Source: Micromonospora sp. WMMD1082 (GTDB taxonomy: Bacteria; Actinomycetota; Actinomycetes; Mycobacteriales; Micromonosporaceae). Taken from it: a stretch of 64,000 nucleotides of DNA. The stretch lies in the NCBI RefSeq assembly GCF_029626175.1, contig NZ_JARUBM010000002.1, positions 1,736,001 to 1,800,000 of the forward strand. Direction: 5' to 3'. This document shows positions 43,069-52,907 of the stretch, piece after piece; positions within the stretch are counted from its first letter, which is position 1, and each line of letters begins with the position of its first letter. A model generated the notes under the pieces. It was not told where the DNA came from. It saw only the letters and a program-made list of their open reading frames with translations, and searched no databases. A program made the translations under genes and the position numbers.

Positions 43069-44673
43069 ATGCGTGTTCGTAGGCTCGCCGCCTGGACCGC
43101 CCTCCCGCTCGCGGTGACCCTGGGCCTGGTGGCCTGCGGCGCGGGCGGCGACGGCGGATCCGGCGAGAGTGACCCCAACGCGGCCGTGCGGATCGAGATC
43201 GCCGAGCCGCAGCACCTGGTGCCGACCAACACCAACGAGACGAGCGGCTCCCAGGTGCTCGCCGCCCTGTTCAGCCCGCTGGTCGACTACGACGAGGCCC
43301 ACAAGCCGTACGAGGTCGCGGCCGAGTCGATCACGTCCGAGGACAACACCACCTGGACGGTCAAGCTCAAGGACGGCTACACCTTCCACAACGGCGAGGA
43401 CGTGACCGCCGACAACTACATCGACGCCTGGAACTACGGCGCGTACGCCCCGAACGGCCAGAACTCCAGCTACTTCTTCGAGAAGATCGCCGGATACGAC
43501 GACCTGCAGGGCGAGAACCCGACGGCCGAGACGCTCAGCGGGCTGAAGAAGGTCGACGACCAGACCTTCACCGTCACGCTGTCGCAGCCGTACAGCGAGT
43601 TCCGGTCGATGCTCGGCTACACCGCCTTCTACCCGCTGCCGGAGGCCGCCTTCTCCGCGCCGGGCGAGCTGGCCGAGGGCTTCGAGCAGGCGCCGATCGG
43701 CCAGGGCCCGTTCAAGATGAAGGGCACCTGGCAGCACGACGCCAAGGTCGAGGTCGAGCGGTACGACGCCTTCCCGGGCGAGCAGCCGAAGGTGGCCGGC
43801 GTCGAGTTCCGCATCTACCAGCAGCTGACCGCCGCGTACGCGGACGTGCTGTCGGACAACCTCGACGTGATCAAGACCATCCCGACGGAGAACCTCTCGA
43901 CGGCCGCCACCGACCTGGGTGACCGGTTCCAGCAGAGCCCCGCGTCGTCGCTGCACTTCCTCTCCTTCCCGACCTTCCAGGAGGAGTTCAGCAACCCGGA
44001 CGTGCGCCGGGCCATCTCGATGGCGATCGACCGCGAGGAGATCACCCGGTCGATCTTCAAGGACTCGCAGCAGCCGGCCCGCTCGTTCGTCTCGCCGGCC
44101 GTCGCCGGCTACCGGGAGAACACCGTCGGCGCCGCCGGCGAGTTCGACCCGGCCAAGGCCAAGGCGCTCTACCAGGCCGCCGGTGGCCCGTCGAAGATCA
44201 CCCTGTCCTACAACGGGGACGGCGGCCACAAGGACTGGATCGACGCCACCTGCAACCAGCTCAAGGCCAACCTGGGCGTGGACTGCGTCGGCAACGCCGA
44301 GCCGAAGTTCGCCGACCTGCTGACCAAGGTCAAGGCCAAGCAGCCGGTCGGCCTGTTCCGGATGGGCTGGATCATGGACTACCCGTCCATGGAGAACTAC
44401 CTGGGCCCGCTGTACAGCACCAACGGTTCGTCGAACTACTACGGCTACAGCAACCCGGACTTCGACCGCCTGCTCGCCGAGGGCGCCAGCGCCCCCAGCG
44501 AGGAGGAGGCGATCAAGAAGTACCAGGCCGCCGAGGACCTGCTGGCGGAGGACCTGCCGGTCGTGCCGCTGCGGTTCGGCCAGAACAACTTCGGCCACTC
44601 CACCAAGGTCCAGAACGTCGAGATGGACCTCTTCGACCGGATCGACCTGATCAAGATCGAGGCCGTGAAGTAA
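43069..44673 (+). CDS. oligopeptide ABC importer substrate-binding lipoprotein (second operon)
   Basis: 534-aa family-5 binding protein. The signal peptide ends in the lipobox GLVAC (C23). The SBP_bac_5 features VKLKDGYTFHNGEDVTADNY and FDPAKAKALYQAAGG are present. It lacks close similarity to the protein at 5.6 kb (534 vs 580 aa, different N-terminal regions), so the two systems probably take different peptides. First gene of a five-gene operon. A strong hairpin follows it before the permease gene, a usual way to make more binding protein than permease. Confidence 0.93.
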   Translation: MRVRRLAAWTALPLAVTLGLVACGAGGDGGSGESDPNAAVRIEIAEPQHLVPTNTNETSGSQVLAALFSPLVDYDEAHKPYEVAAESITSEDNTTWTVKLKDGYTFHNGEDVTADNYIDAWNYGAYAPNGQNSSYFFEKIAGYDDLQGENPTAETLSGLKKVDDQTFTVTLSQPYSEFRSMLGYTAFYPLPEAAFSAPGELAEGFEQAPIGQGPFKMKGTWQHDAKVEVERYDAFPGEQPKVAGVEFRIYQQLTAAYADVLSDNLDVIKTIPTENLSTAATDLGDRFQQSPASSLHFLSFPTFQEEFSNPDVRRAISMAIDREEITRSIFKDSQQPARSFVSPAVAGYRENTVGAAGEFDPAKAKALYQAAGGPSKITLSYNGDGGHKDWIDATCNQLKANLGVDCVGNAEPKFADLLTKVKAKQPVGLFRMGWIMDYPSMENYLGPLYSTNGSSNYYGYSNPDFDRLLAEGASAPSEEEAIKKYQAAEDLLAEDLPVVPLRFGQNNFGHSTKVQNVEMDLFDRIDLIKIEAVK

Positions 44674-44683
44674 CACCCACGCA

Positions 44684-44719
44684 GGCGGGTCGGGTCATCA
44701 CGAGGTGACCCGACCCGCC
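44684..44719 (+). terminator. intra-operon hairpin after the binding-protein gene
   Basis: Perfect 14-bp stem GGCGGGTCGGGTCA with TGACCCGACCCGCC around an 8-nt loop, 11 nt after the stop codon. Inside an operon this acts as a partial terminator or 3' stabiliser, so the binding protein mRNA exceeds that of the permeases. Confidence 0.8.
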
Positions 44720-44754
44720 ACGCGGTTCGCCCCTTTTCAGAGAGACTGTTAAGT

Positions 44755-45693
44755 ATGTTCCGCTTCATCGTGCGGCGTCTGCTTCAGATGGTGCTGGCCT
44801 TCTTCGGGACCACGCTGATCGTCTACGCCCTGATGTTCGCCGGCCAGGGCGACCCGATCCAGGCCCTCGCCGGCGAGCGCCCGGTCACCGCCGCACAGCG
44901 GGCGTACCTCACCGAGAAGTACCACCTCGACGCCACCGGGGTCGGTGGCTTCTTCTACCGGTACTTCGACTACATCTCCAACCTGCTCCGCGGCGACCTG
45001 GGTGAGTCGCTCACCGGGCGGTCCATCGGCGACATCCTCGCCGCCGCCTGGCCGGTCACCATCAAGCTGGCCCTGATCGCCATCGCGGTCGCGATCATCT
45101 TCGGCGTCACCGCGGGCGTGCTCGCCGGCATCCGGCGCGCCAGCATCTTCGACAACGCCACGCTGCTGCTGACCCTGCTGGTGCTCGGCATACCGACCAT
45201 CGTGCTGGCCCCCCTCGCGCAGTACTTCCTCGGCGTCCGGTGGCAACTGTTCCCGCCCACCGCCGGTGCGGACCCCGACTTCCACGCGCTGCTGCTGCCC
45301 GGCATCGTGCTCGGCTCGCTCTCCCTGGCCACCGCGCTGCGGCTGACCCGTACCTCGGTGGCCGAGAACCTGCGCGCCGACTACGTACGCACCGCCCGGT
45401 CGAAGGGCCTGCCGAGGCGGCGGGTGGTCAGCGTGCACGTGCTGCGCAACTCGCTCATCCCCGTGATCACCTTCCTCGGTGTCGAGGTCGGCAACCTGAT
45501 GAGCGGCGCGATCATCACCGAGGGCGTGTTCAACATCCCCGGCGTCGGCTTCAACCTCTTCCGCGGCATCCGCACCGAGGACGGCCCGCTGGTGGTGGGC
45601 ATCGTCAGCGTGCTCGTCGTGGTCTACCTCGTCTCCAACCTCGTGGTGGACATCCTGTACGCGGTGCTCGACCCGAGGATCCGCTATGAGTGA
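44755..45693 (+). CDS. oligopeptide ABC importer permease, DppB type (second operon)
   Basis: 312-aa permease with an N-terminal anchor helix (residues 8-28) and a BPD_transp_1 domain. The coupling loop is YVRTARSKGLPRRRVVSVHVLRN. It ends in the usual SNLVVDILYAVLDPRIRYE. The gene is preceded by the intra-operon hairpin and followed 12 nt later by the DppC-type gene. Confidence 0.93.
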   Translation: MFRFIVRRLLQMVLAFFGTTLIVYALMFAGQGDPIQALAGERPVTAAQRAYLTEKYHLDATGVGGFFYRYFDYISNLLRGDLGESLTGRSIGDILAAAWPVTIKLALIAIAVAIIFGVTAGVLAGIRRASIFDNATLLLTLLVLGIPTIVLAPLAQYFLGVRWQLFPPTAGADPDFHALLLPGIVLGSLSLATALRLTRTSVAENLRADYVRTARSKGLPRRRVVSVHVLRNSLIPVITFLGVEVGNLMSGAIITEGVFNIPGVGFNLFRGIRTEDGPLVVGIVSVLVVVYLVSNLVVDILYAVLDPRIRYE

Positions 45694-45705
45694 GAAGACG
45701 GCAGC

Positions 45706-46662
45706 ATGAGTGACTTCGAGACCGTGGCGGCCACCGAGAACCAGGCCGCCCGGCGCGGACCGTCGGGCGAACCGGGCACGCCGAACCAGGTGGGCCAGCC
45801 GCGCCGGCCGCGCAGCCTGGCCGGCGACGCCTGGCGCGATCTGCGTCGCAAGCCGATCTTCTGGATCAGCCTGGTCCTGGTGCTGCTGGTGACCGCGATG
45901 GCCGCCGTACCGGGCCTGTTCACCAGCAACAACCCCACCGACTGCGTGCTGTCCCGCCAGCACGCGGCGCCCTCCGGCGGGGCCATCTTCGGGTACGACT
46001 TCCAGGGCTGCGACACGTACGCCCGCGCGGTCTACGGCGCCCGCGCCTCGCTGCTGGTCGGCGCCCTCTCCGCGCTGCTCACCGGCGTGATCGCGCTGGT
46101 CGTCGGCATGCTCGCCGGATACTTCGGCGGCTGGGTGGACGCGGTGCTCTCCCGGGTGATCGACATCGTGCTGGGCATCCCGCTGCTGCTGGCCGCGATC
46201 GTCCTGCTCAAGCGGGTCGGCAGCGACAGCGCCACGGTGCGCGTCGGTGCGGTCATCTTCGTGCTGGCGGTGCTCGGCTGGACCACCGCCGCCCGGGTGG
46301 TCCGCTCCTCGGTGATCACCGCCCGGGAGCAGGACTACGTGGCCGCGGCCCGGATGCTCGGCGCCGGCAACGGCCGGATCATGTGGCGGCACATCCTGCC
46401 GAACGCGCTCGCCCCGGCGATCGTGGTGCTGACCATCGCGCTCGGCTCGTTCATCGCCGCCGAGGCGACGCTCTCCTTCCTCGGCATCGGGCTGAAGGAG
46501 CCGACCATCTCCTGGGGCATCGACATCAACAACGGCCGGGTGCACATGCGGGAGTCGGCGACCCCGCTGGTGGTCCCGTCGACGTTCCTGGCGCTGACCG
46601 TGCTGGCCTTCATCATGCTCGGCGACGCGATCCGCGACGCCTTCGACCCGAAGCTGCGGTGA
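45706..46662 (+). CDS. oligopeptide ABC importer permease, DppC type (second operon)
   Basis: 318-aa permease. The cytoplasmic N-terminus contains SLAGDAWRDLRRKPIFWISL, the OppC_N element, then six helices, with the coupling loop DYVAAARMLGAGNGRIMWRH. ATG at 45706. The stop overlaps a possible GTG start of the next gene (GTGA). Confidence 0.93.
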   Translation: MSDFETVAATENQAARRGPSGEPGTPNQVGQPRRPRSLAGDAWRDLRRKPIFWISLVLVLLVTAMAAVPGLFTSNNPTDCVLSRQHAAPSGGAIFGYDFQGCDTYARAVYGARASLLVGALSALLTGVIALVVGMLAGYFGGWVDAVLSRVIDIVLGIPLLLAAIVLLKRVGSDSATVRVGAVIFVLAVLGWTTAARVVRSSVITAREQDYVAAARMLGAGNGRIMWRHILPNALAPAIVVLTIALGSFIAAEATLSFLGIGLKEPTISWGIDINNGRVHMRESATPLVVPSTFLALTVLAFIMLGDAIRDAFDPKLR

Positions 46663-46667
46663 ACGGA

Positions 46668-47705
46668 ATGGGTCAGAACGCCGTCCGGCCGACGCCGGCC
46701 TCACCCACTCCGCCCGGCGGGCACCTGCTGGAGGTACGCGACCTGCACGTCGAGTTTCGCACCGGCGAGGGCGTGGCCAGGGTGATCAACGGGGTCAGCT
46801 ACCACCTGGACGCGGGCGAGACGCTCGCCGTGCTGGGTGAGTCCGGGTCCGGCAAGTCCGTCACCGCGCAGGCCATCATGGGCATCCTGGACACCCCGCC
46901 CGCGCACATCCGCTCCGGCCAGATCCGCTACCAGGGTCGGGACCTGCTGGGCCTGCCGGAGGAGCAGCGCCGGCAGGTGCGCGGCAAGGAGATCGCCATG
47001 ATCTTCCAGGACGCCCTCTCCGCGCTGAACCCGGTCTTCCCGGTCGGCTGGCAGATCGGCGAGACGCTGCGCCAGCGACTCGGGATGTCCCGTGGCGACG
47101 CCCGCCGCCGCGCGGTGGAGCTGATGGACCTGGTGCAGATCCCGGCCGCGGCGAAACGCATCGGCGACTACCCGCACCAGTTCTCCGGCGGCATGCGCCA
47201 GCGGGTGATGATCGCGATGGCGCTGGCGATGGAACCCAAGGTGCTCATCGCCGACGAGCCGACCACCGCGCTGGACGTCACCGTGCAGGCGCAGATCATG
47301 GATCTCCTCGCCGACCTGCGGCGGGACCTGGACACGGCGATGATCCTGATCACCCACGACCTCGGCGTGGTCGCCGACGTCGCGGACCGCATCGCGGTCA
47401 TGTACGCGGGCCGGATCGTCGAGCACGCCGACGTCCGCTCGCTGTACCGGGCGCCCGCCCACCCGTACACCAAGGGGTTGTTGAACTCGATCCCGCGCCT
47501 GGACCAGCGTGGCGGGAAGCTGTCCACGATCCGTGGCCTGCCGCCCAACCTGATGCGCATCCCCAGCGGGTGTCCCTTCCACCCCCGGTGCCCGTACGCG
47601 CAGCAGGTCTGCGTGGACGTGGTGCCGCACGACCTGGTCCTCGGCGACGGCCGGACCAGCGCGTGCCACTTCGCACAGGAGGTACGCGATGACCGCGCCG
47701 GCTAG
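46668..47705 (+). CDS. oligopeptide ABC importer ATPase, DppD type (second operon)
   Basis: 345-aa ATPase with Walker [10 protein letters not shown], signature [15 protein letters not shown] and Walker [13 protein letters not shown], plus an oligo_HPY tail with [17 protein letters not shown] at 46668 is used. A GTG at 46659 overlapping the dppC stop (GTGA) is in frame and equally plausible, adding three residues. The next ATPase gene overlaps its end by 17 bp. Confidence 0.92.
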   Translation: MGQNAVRPTPASPTPPGGHLLEVRDLHVEFRTGEGVARVINGVSYHLDAGETLAVLGESGSGKSVTAQAIMGILDTPPAHIRSGQIRYQGRDLLGLPEEQRRQVRGKEIAMIFQDALSALNPVFPVGWQIGETLRQRLGMSRGDARRRAVELMDLVQIPAAAKRIGDYPHQFSGGMRQRVMIAMALAMEPKVLIADEPTTALDVTVQAQIMDLLADLRRDLDTAMILITHDLGVVADVADRIAVMYAGRIVEHADVRSLYRAPAHPYTKGLLNSIPRLDQRGGKLSTIRGLPPNLMRIPSGCPFHPRCPYAQQVCVDVVPHDLVLGDGRTSACHFAQEVRDDRAG

Positions 47706-48717
47706 CCCGACGAAGGTGCGGGGCGAGACGATCCTCGACGTCAACCACGTGGTCAAGCACTTCCCGATCACCCAGGGCGTGCTGTTCAGGAAGCAGGTCG
47801 GCGCGGTCAAGGCCGTCGACGGGGTGAGCTTCGAACTGCGCCGGGGCGAGACCCTGGGCATCGTCGGCGAGTCGGGCTGCGGCAAGTCCACCCTCGCCCG
47901 GCTGCTGATGCGACTGGAGAAGCCGACCGCCGGCCGCGCCACCCTCGCCGGGCGGGACCTGTTCGCCGCCTCCGGTGGTGAGTTGCGCCGGATCCGGCGC
48001 AACATGCAGATGGTCATGCAGGACCCGTACACCTCGCTCAACCCCCGGATGACGGTGGGCGACATCATCGGCGAGCCGTTCGAGATCCACCCGGAGGCGG
48101 CCCCGAAGGGCAGCCGCCAGCGTCGCGTCCAGGAGCTGCTCGACGTCGTCGGGCTGAACCCTGAGCACGTCAACCGCTACCCGCACCAGTTCTCGGGCGG
48201 CCAGCGGCAGCGCATCGGCATCGCCCGCGCACTGGCGCTACGGCCCGAGGTGATCGTCTGCGACGAGCCGGTCTCCGCACTGGACGTCTCCATCCAGGCG
48301 CAGGTGATCAACCTGCTGGAGGAGCTTCAGGACGAGTTCGGGCTGTCGTACATCTTCATCGCCCACGACCTGTCGGTGGTCCGGCACATCTCCGACCGGA
48401 TCGCCGTCATGTACCTGGGCCGGATCGTGGAGATCGGCACCGAGGCCGAGATCTACGAGCGGGCCACCCACCCGTACACCCAGGCGCTGCTCTCCGCGGC
48501 ACCCGTGCCGGACCCGGACGCCCGGGAGCACCGCAGCGTCATCCGGCTCACCGGGGACGTGCCGAGCCCGGCCGACCCGCCGAGCGGCTGCCACTTCCGC
48601 ACCCGCTGCTGGAAGGCCCAGGACATCTGCGCCACCCAGGACCCGCAGACCGTGCTGCGGGCCGCCGACCCACACCCCTCCGCCTGCCACTTCGCGGAGG
48701 TACGCCCGGGGCTGTGA
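47689..48717 (+). CDS. oligopeptide ABC importer ATPase, DppF type (second operon)
   Basis: 342-aa ATPase with Walker [10 protein letters not shown], signature [15 protein letters not shown] and Walker [13 protein letters not shown], plus the C-terminal oligo_HPY domain with [21 protein letters not shown] lies 7 nt before the ATG within the end of the preceding gene. Last gene of the importer operon. Two direct CCTTTGTAGA repeats follow it. Confidence 0.93.
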   Translation: MTAPASPTKVRGETILDVNHVVKHFPITQGVLFRKQVGAVKAVDGVSFELRRGETLGIVGESGCGKSTLARLLMRLEKPTAGRATLAGRDLFAASGGELRRIRRNMQMVMQDPYTSLNPRMTVGDIIGEPFEIHPEAAPKGSRQRRVQELLDVVGLNPEHVNRYPHQFSGGQRQRIGIARALALRPEVIVCDEPVSALDVSIQAQVINLLEELQDEFGLSYIFIAHDLSVVRHISDRIAVMYLGRIVEIGTEAEIYERATHPYTQALLSAAPVPDPDAREHRSVIRLTGDVPSPADPPSGCHFRTRCWKAQDICATQDPQTVLRAADPHPSACHFAEVRPGL

Positions 48718-48725
48718 GGCTCCCG

Positions 48726-48760
48726 CCTTTGTAGATTCCGCCGCGCCGATCCTTTGTAGA
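48726..48760 (+). repeat. direct repeat CCTTTGTAGA, two copies 25 nt apart
   Basis: CCTTTGTAGA occurs at 48726-48735 and 48751-48760, between the importer operon and the GGDEF-EAL gene. The spacing is about two and a half helical turns and AT content is locally higher, so it could be an operator. Confidence 0.5.
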
Positions 48761-48801
48761 AGTAGCACCCGACGACGGATGTCGTTCTCCTGCCCACTCA
48801 C

Positions 48802-48807
48802 TAGGGT
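48802..48807 (+). promoter_or_regulatory. -10 box TAGGGT, leaderless GGDEF-EAL gene
   Basis: TAGGGT ends 7 nt before GTG 48815 and fixes that start in preference to the in-frame ATG at 48779. Confidence 0.5.
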
Positions 48808-48814
48808 CAGAGCC

Positions 48815-51184
48815 GTGACGCAGGTGGCGCTTCGGCCGACGACGGGCCCCACGGTCGGGGTCGCCGCGAGGGACAGCCGGATCACCCTGCGCCATGTGCA
48901 GGCCACCGTCGCGGTCACCGCCCTCGGGACCGCCTGGTGCGTCGCGAACTTCACGGTCGGCGCCGGCACCGAGGCGCTCGCGTACACCTTCGTTCCCCTC
49001 GGCGGGGTCTTCGCCGCCGGGTCCGCCGTACACCTGCTCCGCAACGCCGACCTCGACCCGGTCACCCGGCGCTTCTGGCGCGCGCTCCTCGTCGCGGCGG
49101 TCGCCATCACGATCGGGTACGCCTGGCTGGCGCTGGACATGCTGACGCACGCCGCCGAGGCCCGGACCCGAAGCATGCCGTTGCCGGCGGCGGCCTGCGC
49201 GGCGATCGGATTCCTCGTCGCCATCTGGGCCGTGGCCCGGGTGCCGGTCGTCGAGGCCGGCGGTGTCGAGCGGTGGCGCATCCTGCTCGACCGCATGATC
49301 GCGTTCCTCGGCTGCGCGGCCCTGCTCTGTTACATCGGGCTGGCCCCGATGCTGGACGCCGACGAGCCGTGGAGCCCGCAGGCGATGGCGCTGGTCGCGC
49401 TCGCGTTCCTGGTCGCCGTCGGTGCCGCGACCAAGGTCTCCTTCGTCGCGGGCGGTCCGGTGGATCCCGTCGCCCTACGACTCGTCGCGGCCAGCGGCGG
49501 CGTCACCGCCGGGATCGTCGCCGTGCTCGCGGTCCGGTACGGGTACGTCGCCACCGTCCCCGCCCAGGCGATCGTGATGCCGCTGACCCCGGTGTTCTTC
49601 ACGCTCGGCGTCACGGCGCAATGGCGGGCCGAACTCGGGATCCGCCGCGCCCGGGCCCGCAACGGCATGCTCCTGCCGTACCTGGCCGTGGTGGCGGTCG
49701 ACCTGCCGCTGCTCGCGGTCGCGTTCGGCGCCCCCGTGACCTGGCCGGTCCGGGTGGTCCTGATCGCCGCCGTGGTGGTGACCGCGCTGGTCAGCGCCCG
49801 GCAGTTCATCGCCTACCGGGAGAACGCCCGGCTGCTGCGCAACACCCGCATCCAGGAGGAGCGCCTCCAGTACGAGGTCAGCCACGACGGACTCACCGGG
49901 CTGGCCAACCGGGTGCTCTTCCGGGACCGGCTCGCGTCCGCGCTCACCGCGACCGCACCCGCCTCGGTGCTCCTGGTCGACCTGGACGACTTCAAGACCG
50001 TCAACGACCTGCTCGGTCACGGCGTCGGTGACCGGTTGCTGGTCTCGGTCGCCCAGCTGCTGCGCGCCGAGGTCAGCGACGACGGCCTGCCGGTACGGGT
50101 CGCCGGTGACGAGTTCGCCGTCCTGCTCACCGGCGCCGACGCGGACCCCGAGGAACTGGCCGGCCGGCTGCTGGCCGCGCTCGACCATCCGATCAGCCAG
50201 CACCGCCTGCTGGTGCAGGCCAGCATCGGCATCGCCGACGCCGCACCCGGGGCCACCGTCGACTCGGTGCTGCGGGACGCCGACGTCGCCATGTACACGG
50301 CCAAACAGCGCGGAAAGGCGAGCTTCGTACGCTACGTGGACGGCATGGGTGAGCCCGTCCTGGCGCACATGCAGCTCGGCGGCGAACTGCGGCGGGCCCT
50401 GGACGACAACGAGCTGCGGGTCGTCTACCAGCCGATCCTGCGGCTCGACGACAACCGGTTGGTCGGGGTCGAGGCGCTGGTCCGCTGGCACCACCCGACC
50501 CGGGGCACCGTCGGCCCGGCCGAGTTCATCCCGGCCGCCGAGCGGACCGGTCTGATCGTGCCGCTGGGCCGGTTCGTGCTGCGCGAGACGTGCCGCCAGG
50601 CGGCGGCGTGGTCACGGGAGTTCGGGCCGGACGCGCTCCGCGAGGCGGGCCTGAACGTCTCCGCACGGCAACTGCACGACCCCGACTTCGTCTCCGACGT
50701 GACGACCGCGCTGGCCGAGAGCGGGCTGCCCTGCGAACGGCTGGTGCTGGAGGTGACCGAGTCGGCGGTGCTGCGCGGTCAGCAGGTCTCCCGTACCCTC
50801 TTCGAACTCGACCGGATGGGGATCCGCCTCTCGCTGGACGACTTCGGCACCGGCGAATCGTCGCTGAGCCTACTCCGGGCCTTCCCCGCCGCGATCGTGA
50901 AGCTCGACAAGTCCTTCGTCGACGGTATCGAGATCGACGACGGCCAGGCCGCGGCGGCCGACGCCCGGCAGGCGGTGGCCCGCGCGGTGATCCAACTCGC
51001 CCACGCGCTCGGCCTGGAGACCGTCGCCGAGGGCATCGAGAGCGCCGCACAGGTCGCCGTGCTCCGCGACCTCGGCTACACCCGTGGCCAGGGCTACTTC
51101 CTGGCCCGGCCGATGACCGCCGATGGCATCTCCTGCCTGCTGGCTCACCAGCGGACCGGGACAGCCGCCCGACCGGTGATCTGA
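48815..51184 (+). CDS. membrane GGDEF-EAL protein (cyclic-di-GMP turnover)
   Basis: 789-aa protein. About ten membrane helices fill residues 25-330, followed by a GGDEF domain (about 355-515) and an EAL domain (about 530-780). The cyclase motif reads AGDEF instead of GGDEF. The EAL domain keeps GVEALVRW, LNVSARQL, LEVTES, LDDFGTG, KLDKSFVDGI and ETVAEGIES, so phosphodiesterase activity is likely. It would tie cyclic-di-GMP level, which controls development in actinomycetes, to a membrane signal. Start GTG 48815 is supported by a -10 box. Confidence 0.92.
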   Translation: MTQVALRPTTGPTVGVAARDSRITLRHVQATVAVTALGTAWCVANFTVGAGTEALAYTFVPLGGVFAAGSAVHLLRNADLDPVTRRFWRALLVAAVAITIGYAWLALDMLTHAAEARTRSMPLPAAACAAIGFLVAIWAVARVPVVEAGGVERWRILLDRMIAFLGCAALLCYIGLAPMLDADEPWSPQAMALVALAFLVAVGAATKVSFVAGGPVDPVALRLVAASGGVTAGIVAVLAVRYGYVATVPAQAIVMPLTPVFFTLGVTAQWRAELGIRRARARNGMLLPYLAVVAVDLPLLAVAFGAPVTWPVRVVLIAAVVVTALVSARQFIAYRENARLLRNTRIQEERLQYEVSHDGLTGLANRVLFRDRLASALTATAPASVLLVDLDDFKTVNDLLGHGVGDRLLVSVAQLLRAEVSDDGLPVRVAGDEFAVLLTGADADPEELAGRLLAALDHPISQHRLLVQASIGIADAAPGATVDSVLRDADVAMYTAKQRGKASFVRYVDGMGEPVLAHMQLGGELRRALDDNELRVVYQPILRLDDNRLVGVEALVRWHHPTRGTVGPAEFIPAAERTGLIVPLGRFVLRETCRQAAAWSREFGPDALREAGLNVSARQLHDPDFVSDVTTALAESGLPCERLVLEVTESAVLRGQQVSRTLFELDRMGIRLSLDDFGTGESSLSLLRAFPAAIVKLDKSFVDGIEIDDGQAAAADARQAVARAVIQLAHALGLETVAEGIESAAQVAVLRDLGYTRGQGYFLARPMTADGISCLLAHQRTGTAARPVI

Positions 51185-51331
51185 ACGGCCTGAATGTCGC
51201 ACCTGGTACCTCCCGCGTTGCCCGTCGCGTCGGGTATGTCGCAGCGGCCGATGCGAGTACCGTCGATTGTGGCGGTCTGCTGGATTAGCGGCCGGTGGCC
51301 TGCCGCCCAGTCTGCTACCTGGGAGACGATG

Positions 51332-52528
51332 ATGAGCGATCCCGCGACCTTTGGTGCGCGTCTTCGCGCGTTTCGCGAGCGTGCAGGGAAGACCCGGCCG
51401 GTTCTTGGTGGGCTGGTCGGGCGCAGCGCGGAGTGGGTCAAGGCTCTGGAAACTGGCCGGCTCCTGCCGCCCCGGCTGCCCATGCTGTTGCGGCTGGCTG
51501 AGGTGCTCGACGTTTCCGATCTCGCGGATCTGACCGGAGACCAGTCTCTGCCGGTGGCTTCGGTGACCAGAGCCGGGCATTCCGGTGTCGACAAGGTGGC
51601 TGCCGCGATGCAGCGGGCCTCCGTGCCGATCGGTGCGGTGACGCCGGTCGAGGTGCTGCGTCGACTGGTTGATCAGGCGTGGGCGTTGTGGCATCGATCG
51701 ACCGCCGAGCGTACGGCGGTGGCGGCGGTGCTTCCCGGTCTGCTGACGGATGCGCAACGTAGCGTCCGGGGGCTTGATGGTGCGGCCCGCCGACAGGCGC
51801 TGGTCGAGTTGGCGCGGGTCTACCACCTGGTGCAGTTGTACCTGGCCCACCAGCCGTGTCCGGAGTTGGTGTGGCTTGCCGCCGACCGGGGGATGCTGGC
51901 CGCTCAGGACGCCGACGATCCGGCCGCGATGGCGGTGGCCGCCTGGTACTACGCCCACGTCTACCGGGGTGCGAACCAGGTCGACGCCGCCGAGCAGGTG
52001 CTGGCCGACGCCACCGGACTGGTCGACCCGGCGGCGGGCGGTGAGGAGTTGGCGCGGTGGGGTCAGGCGCAGCTCGGCATCGCGTTGGGGCACAGCAAGG
52101 CTGGTCGGGCGGGTCGGGCCTGGCGTGCGTGGGACGCCGCCGACTCGGCCGCGAGTCGGCTCGGCGGTGGGTACGTCCACCCGTGGTTGATGTTCGGGCC
52201 GGCGGCTTGTGCGGCGTACGCGGTCACCATCGAGACGGACCTGTGCCGACCGGGCGAGGCCGTACGGCGAGCCGACACTGCCGACTACCGGGCGCTGCCC
52301 TCGCACACCCGTCGGGCCGCCGCCCTGATCGAGGCGGCTCGGGCGCACATGCTGTCGCGGGGTGAGGTCGCGGTGGTGCATCTGCTCGGCCGGGCCCTAC
52401 GAGAGAGCACCGACACGGTACGGCACCACCCCTACGCCCGCACGGCCGTGCTGGAACTGTCGAACCGGCCGGGCACGGTCGGTGAGGATGCGCGAGAACT
52501 GGCTCTCGCCATCGGCATGACCGGGTAA
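51332..52528 (+). CDS. XRE-family regulator with helical repeat sensor region
   Basis: 398-aa protein. Residues 5-60 are an XRE-type HTH (FGARLRAFRERAGKTRPVLGGLVGRSAEWVKALETGR). The remaining 330 residues are alpha-helical and TPR-like (Ala-rich repeats such as DAAEQVLADATGLVDP), a layout seen in actinomycete regulators that sense peptides or partner proteins. GGGAGA precedes ATG-ATG; either could start. The gene uses more T and A in third positions than its neighbours, a sign of foreign origin. It is followed by two small genes in the same direction. Target and signal are unknown. Confidence 0.85.
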   Translation: MSDPATFGARLRAFRERAGKTRPVLGGLVGRSAEWVKALETGRLLPPRLPMLLRLAEVLDVSDLADLTGDQSLPVASVTRAGHSGVDKVAAAMQRASVPIGAVTPVEVLRRLVDQAWALWHRSTAERTAVAAVLPGLLTDAQRSVRGLDGAARRQALVELARVYHLVQLYLAHQPCPELVWLAADRGMLAAQDADDPAAMAVAAWYYAHVYRGANQVDAAEQVLADATGLVDPAAGGEELARWGQAQLGIALGHSKAGRAGRAWRAWDAADSAASRLGGGYVHPWLMFGPAACAAYAVTIETDLCRPGEAVRRADTADYRALPSHTRRAAALIEAARAHMLSRGEVAVVHLLGRALRESTDTVRHHPYARTAVLELSNRPGTVGEDARELALAIGMTG

Positions 52529-52682
52529 CGCTCCCTCAGGTACACACTCTCCCCACCAGGTCTCGTGACCGCTCGTAACGTCCCCGTCACTGGCGGCGGT
52601 GAGCCTGCGTCGGCTTGACACCCGATAGGGCCTGACTGAACGTCGTCGCCGCCTCCCAATGCTCGGTCGAAGGGGCGAGGTT

Positions 52683-52907
52683 ATGGCGATCTGGCTTGAG
52701 CTGTGCACGCTTACGCGGTGGCTGCTGCGGCGGCTCCAGTCTCCGCCACCCCCGGGGACCGCACAGCGGTACCAGGATGTCGAGCAGGCGGCGGCGCAGC
52801 ACCGTCTGCTCGACTACGCGACGCAACTACGGCTGCGTCAAGGCAACCGCGCACGGCACCGGATCCCGATCAACCGTGGCCACTGGCCGCAGGAGGGTCA
52901 GCAGTGA
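52683..52907 (+). CDS. small protein of unknown function (XRE cassette, gene 2)
   Basis: 74-aa protein not recognised. The N-terminus is a hydrophobic helix with basic residues (AIWLELCTLTRWLLRRLQ), then PPPPGTAQRYQDVEQAAAQHRLLDYATQLRLRQ, which looks helical, and a basic tail. GGGGCGAGG lies 3-11 nt upstream of the ATG. The stop overlaps the next GTG (GTGA), so it is coupled to that gene. Coupling and the conserved-looking Pro and helix pattern argue that it is real. Confidence 0.65.
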   Translation: MAIWLELCTLTRWLLRRLQSPPPPGTAQRYQDVEQAAAQHRLLDYATQLRLRQGNRARHRIPINRGHWPQEGQQ

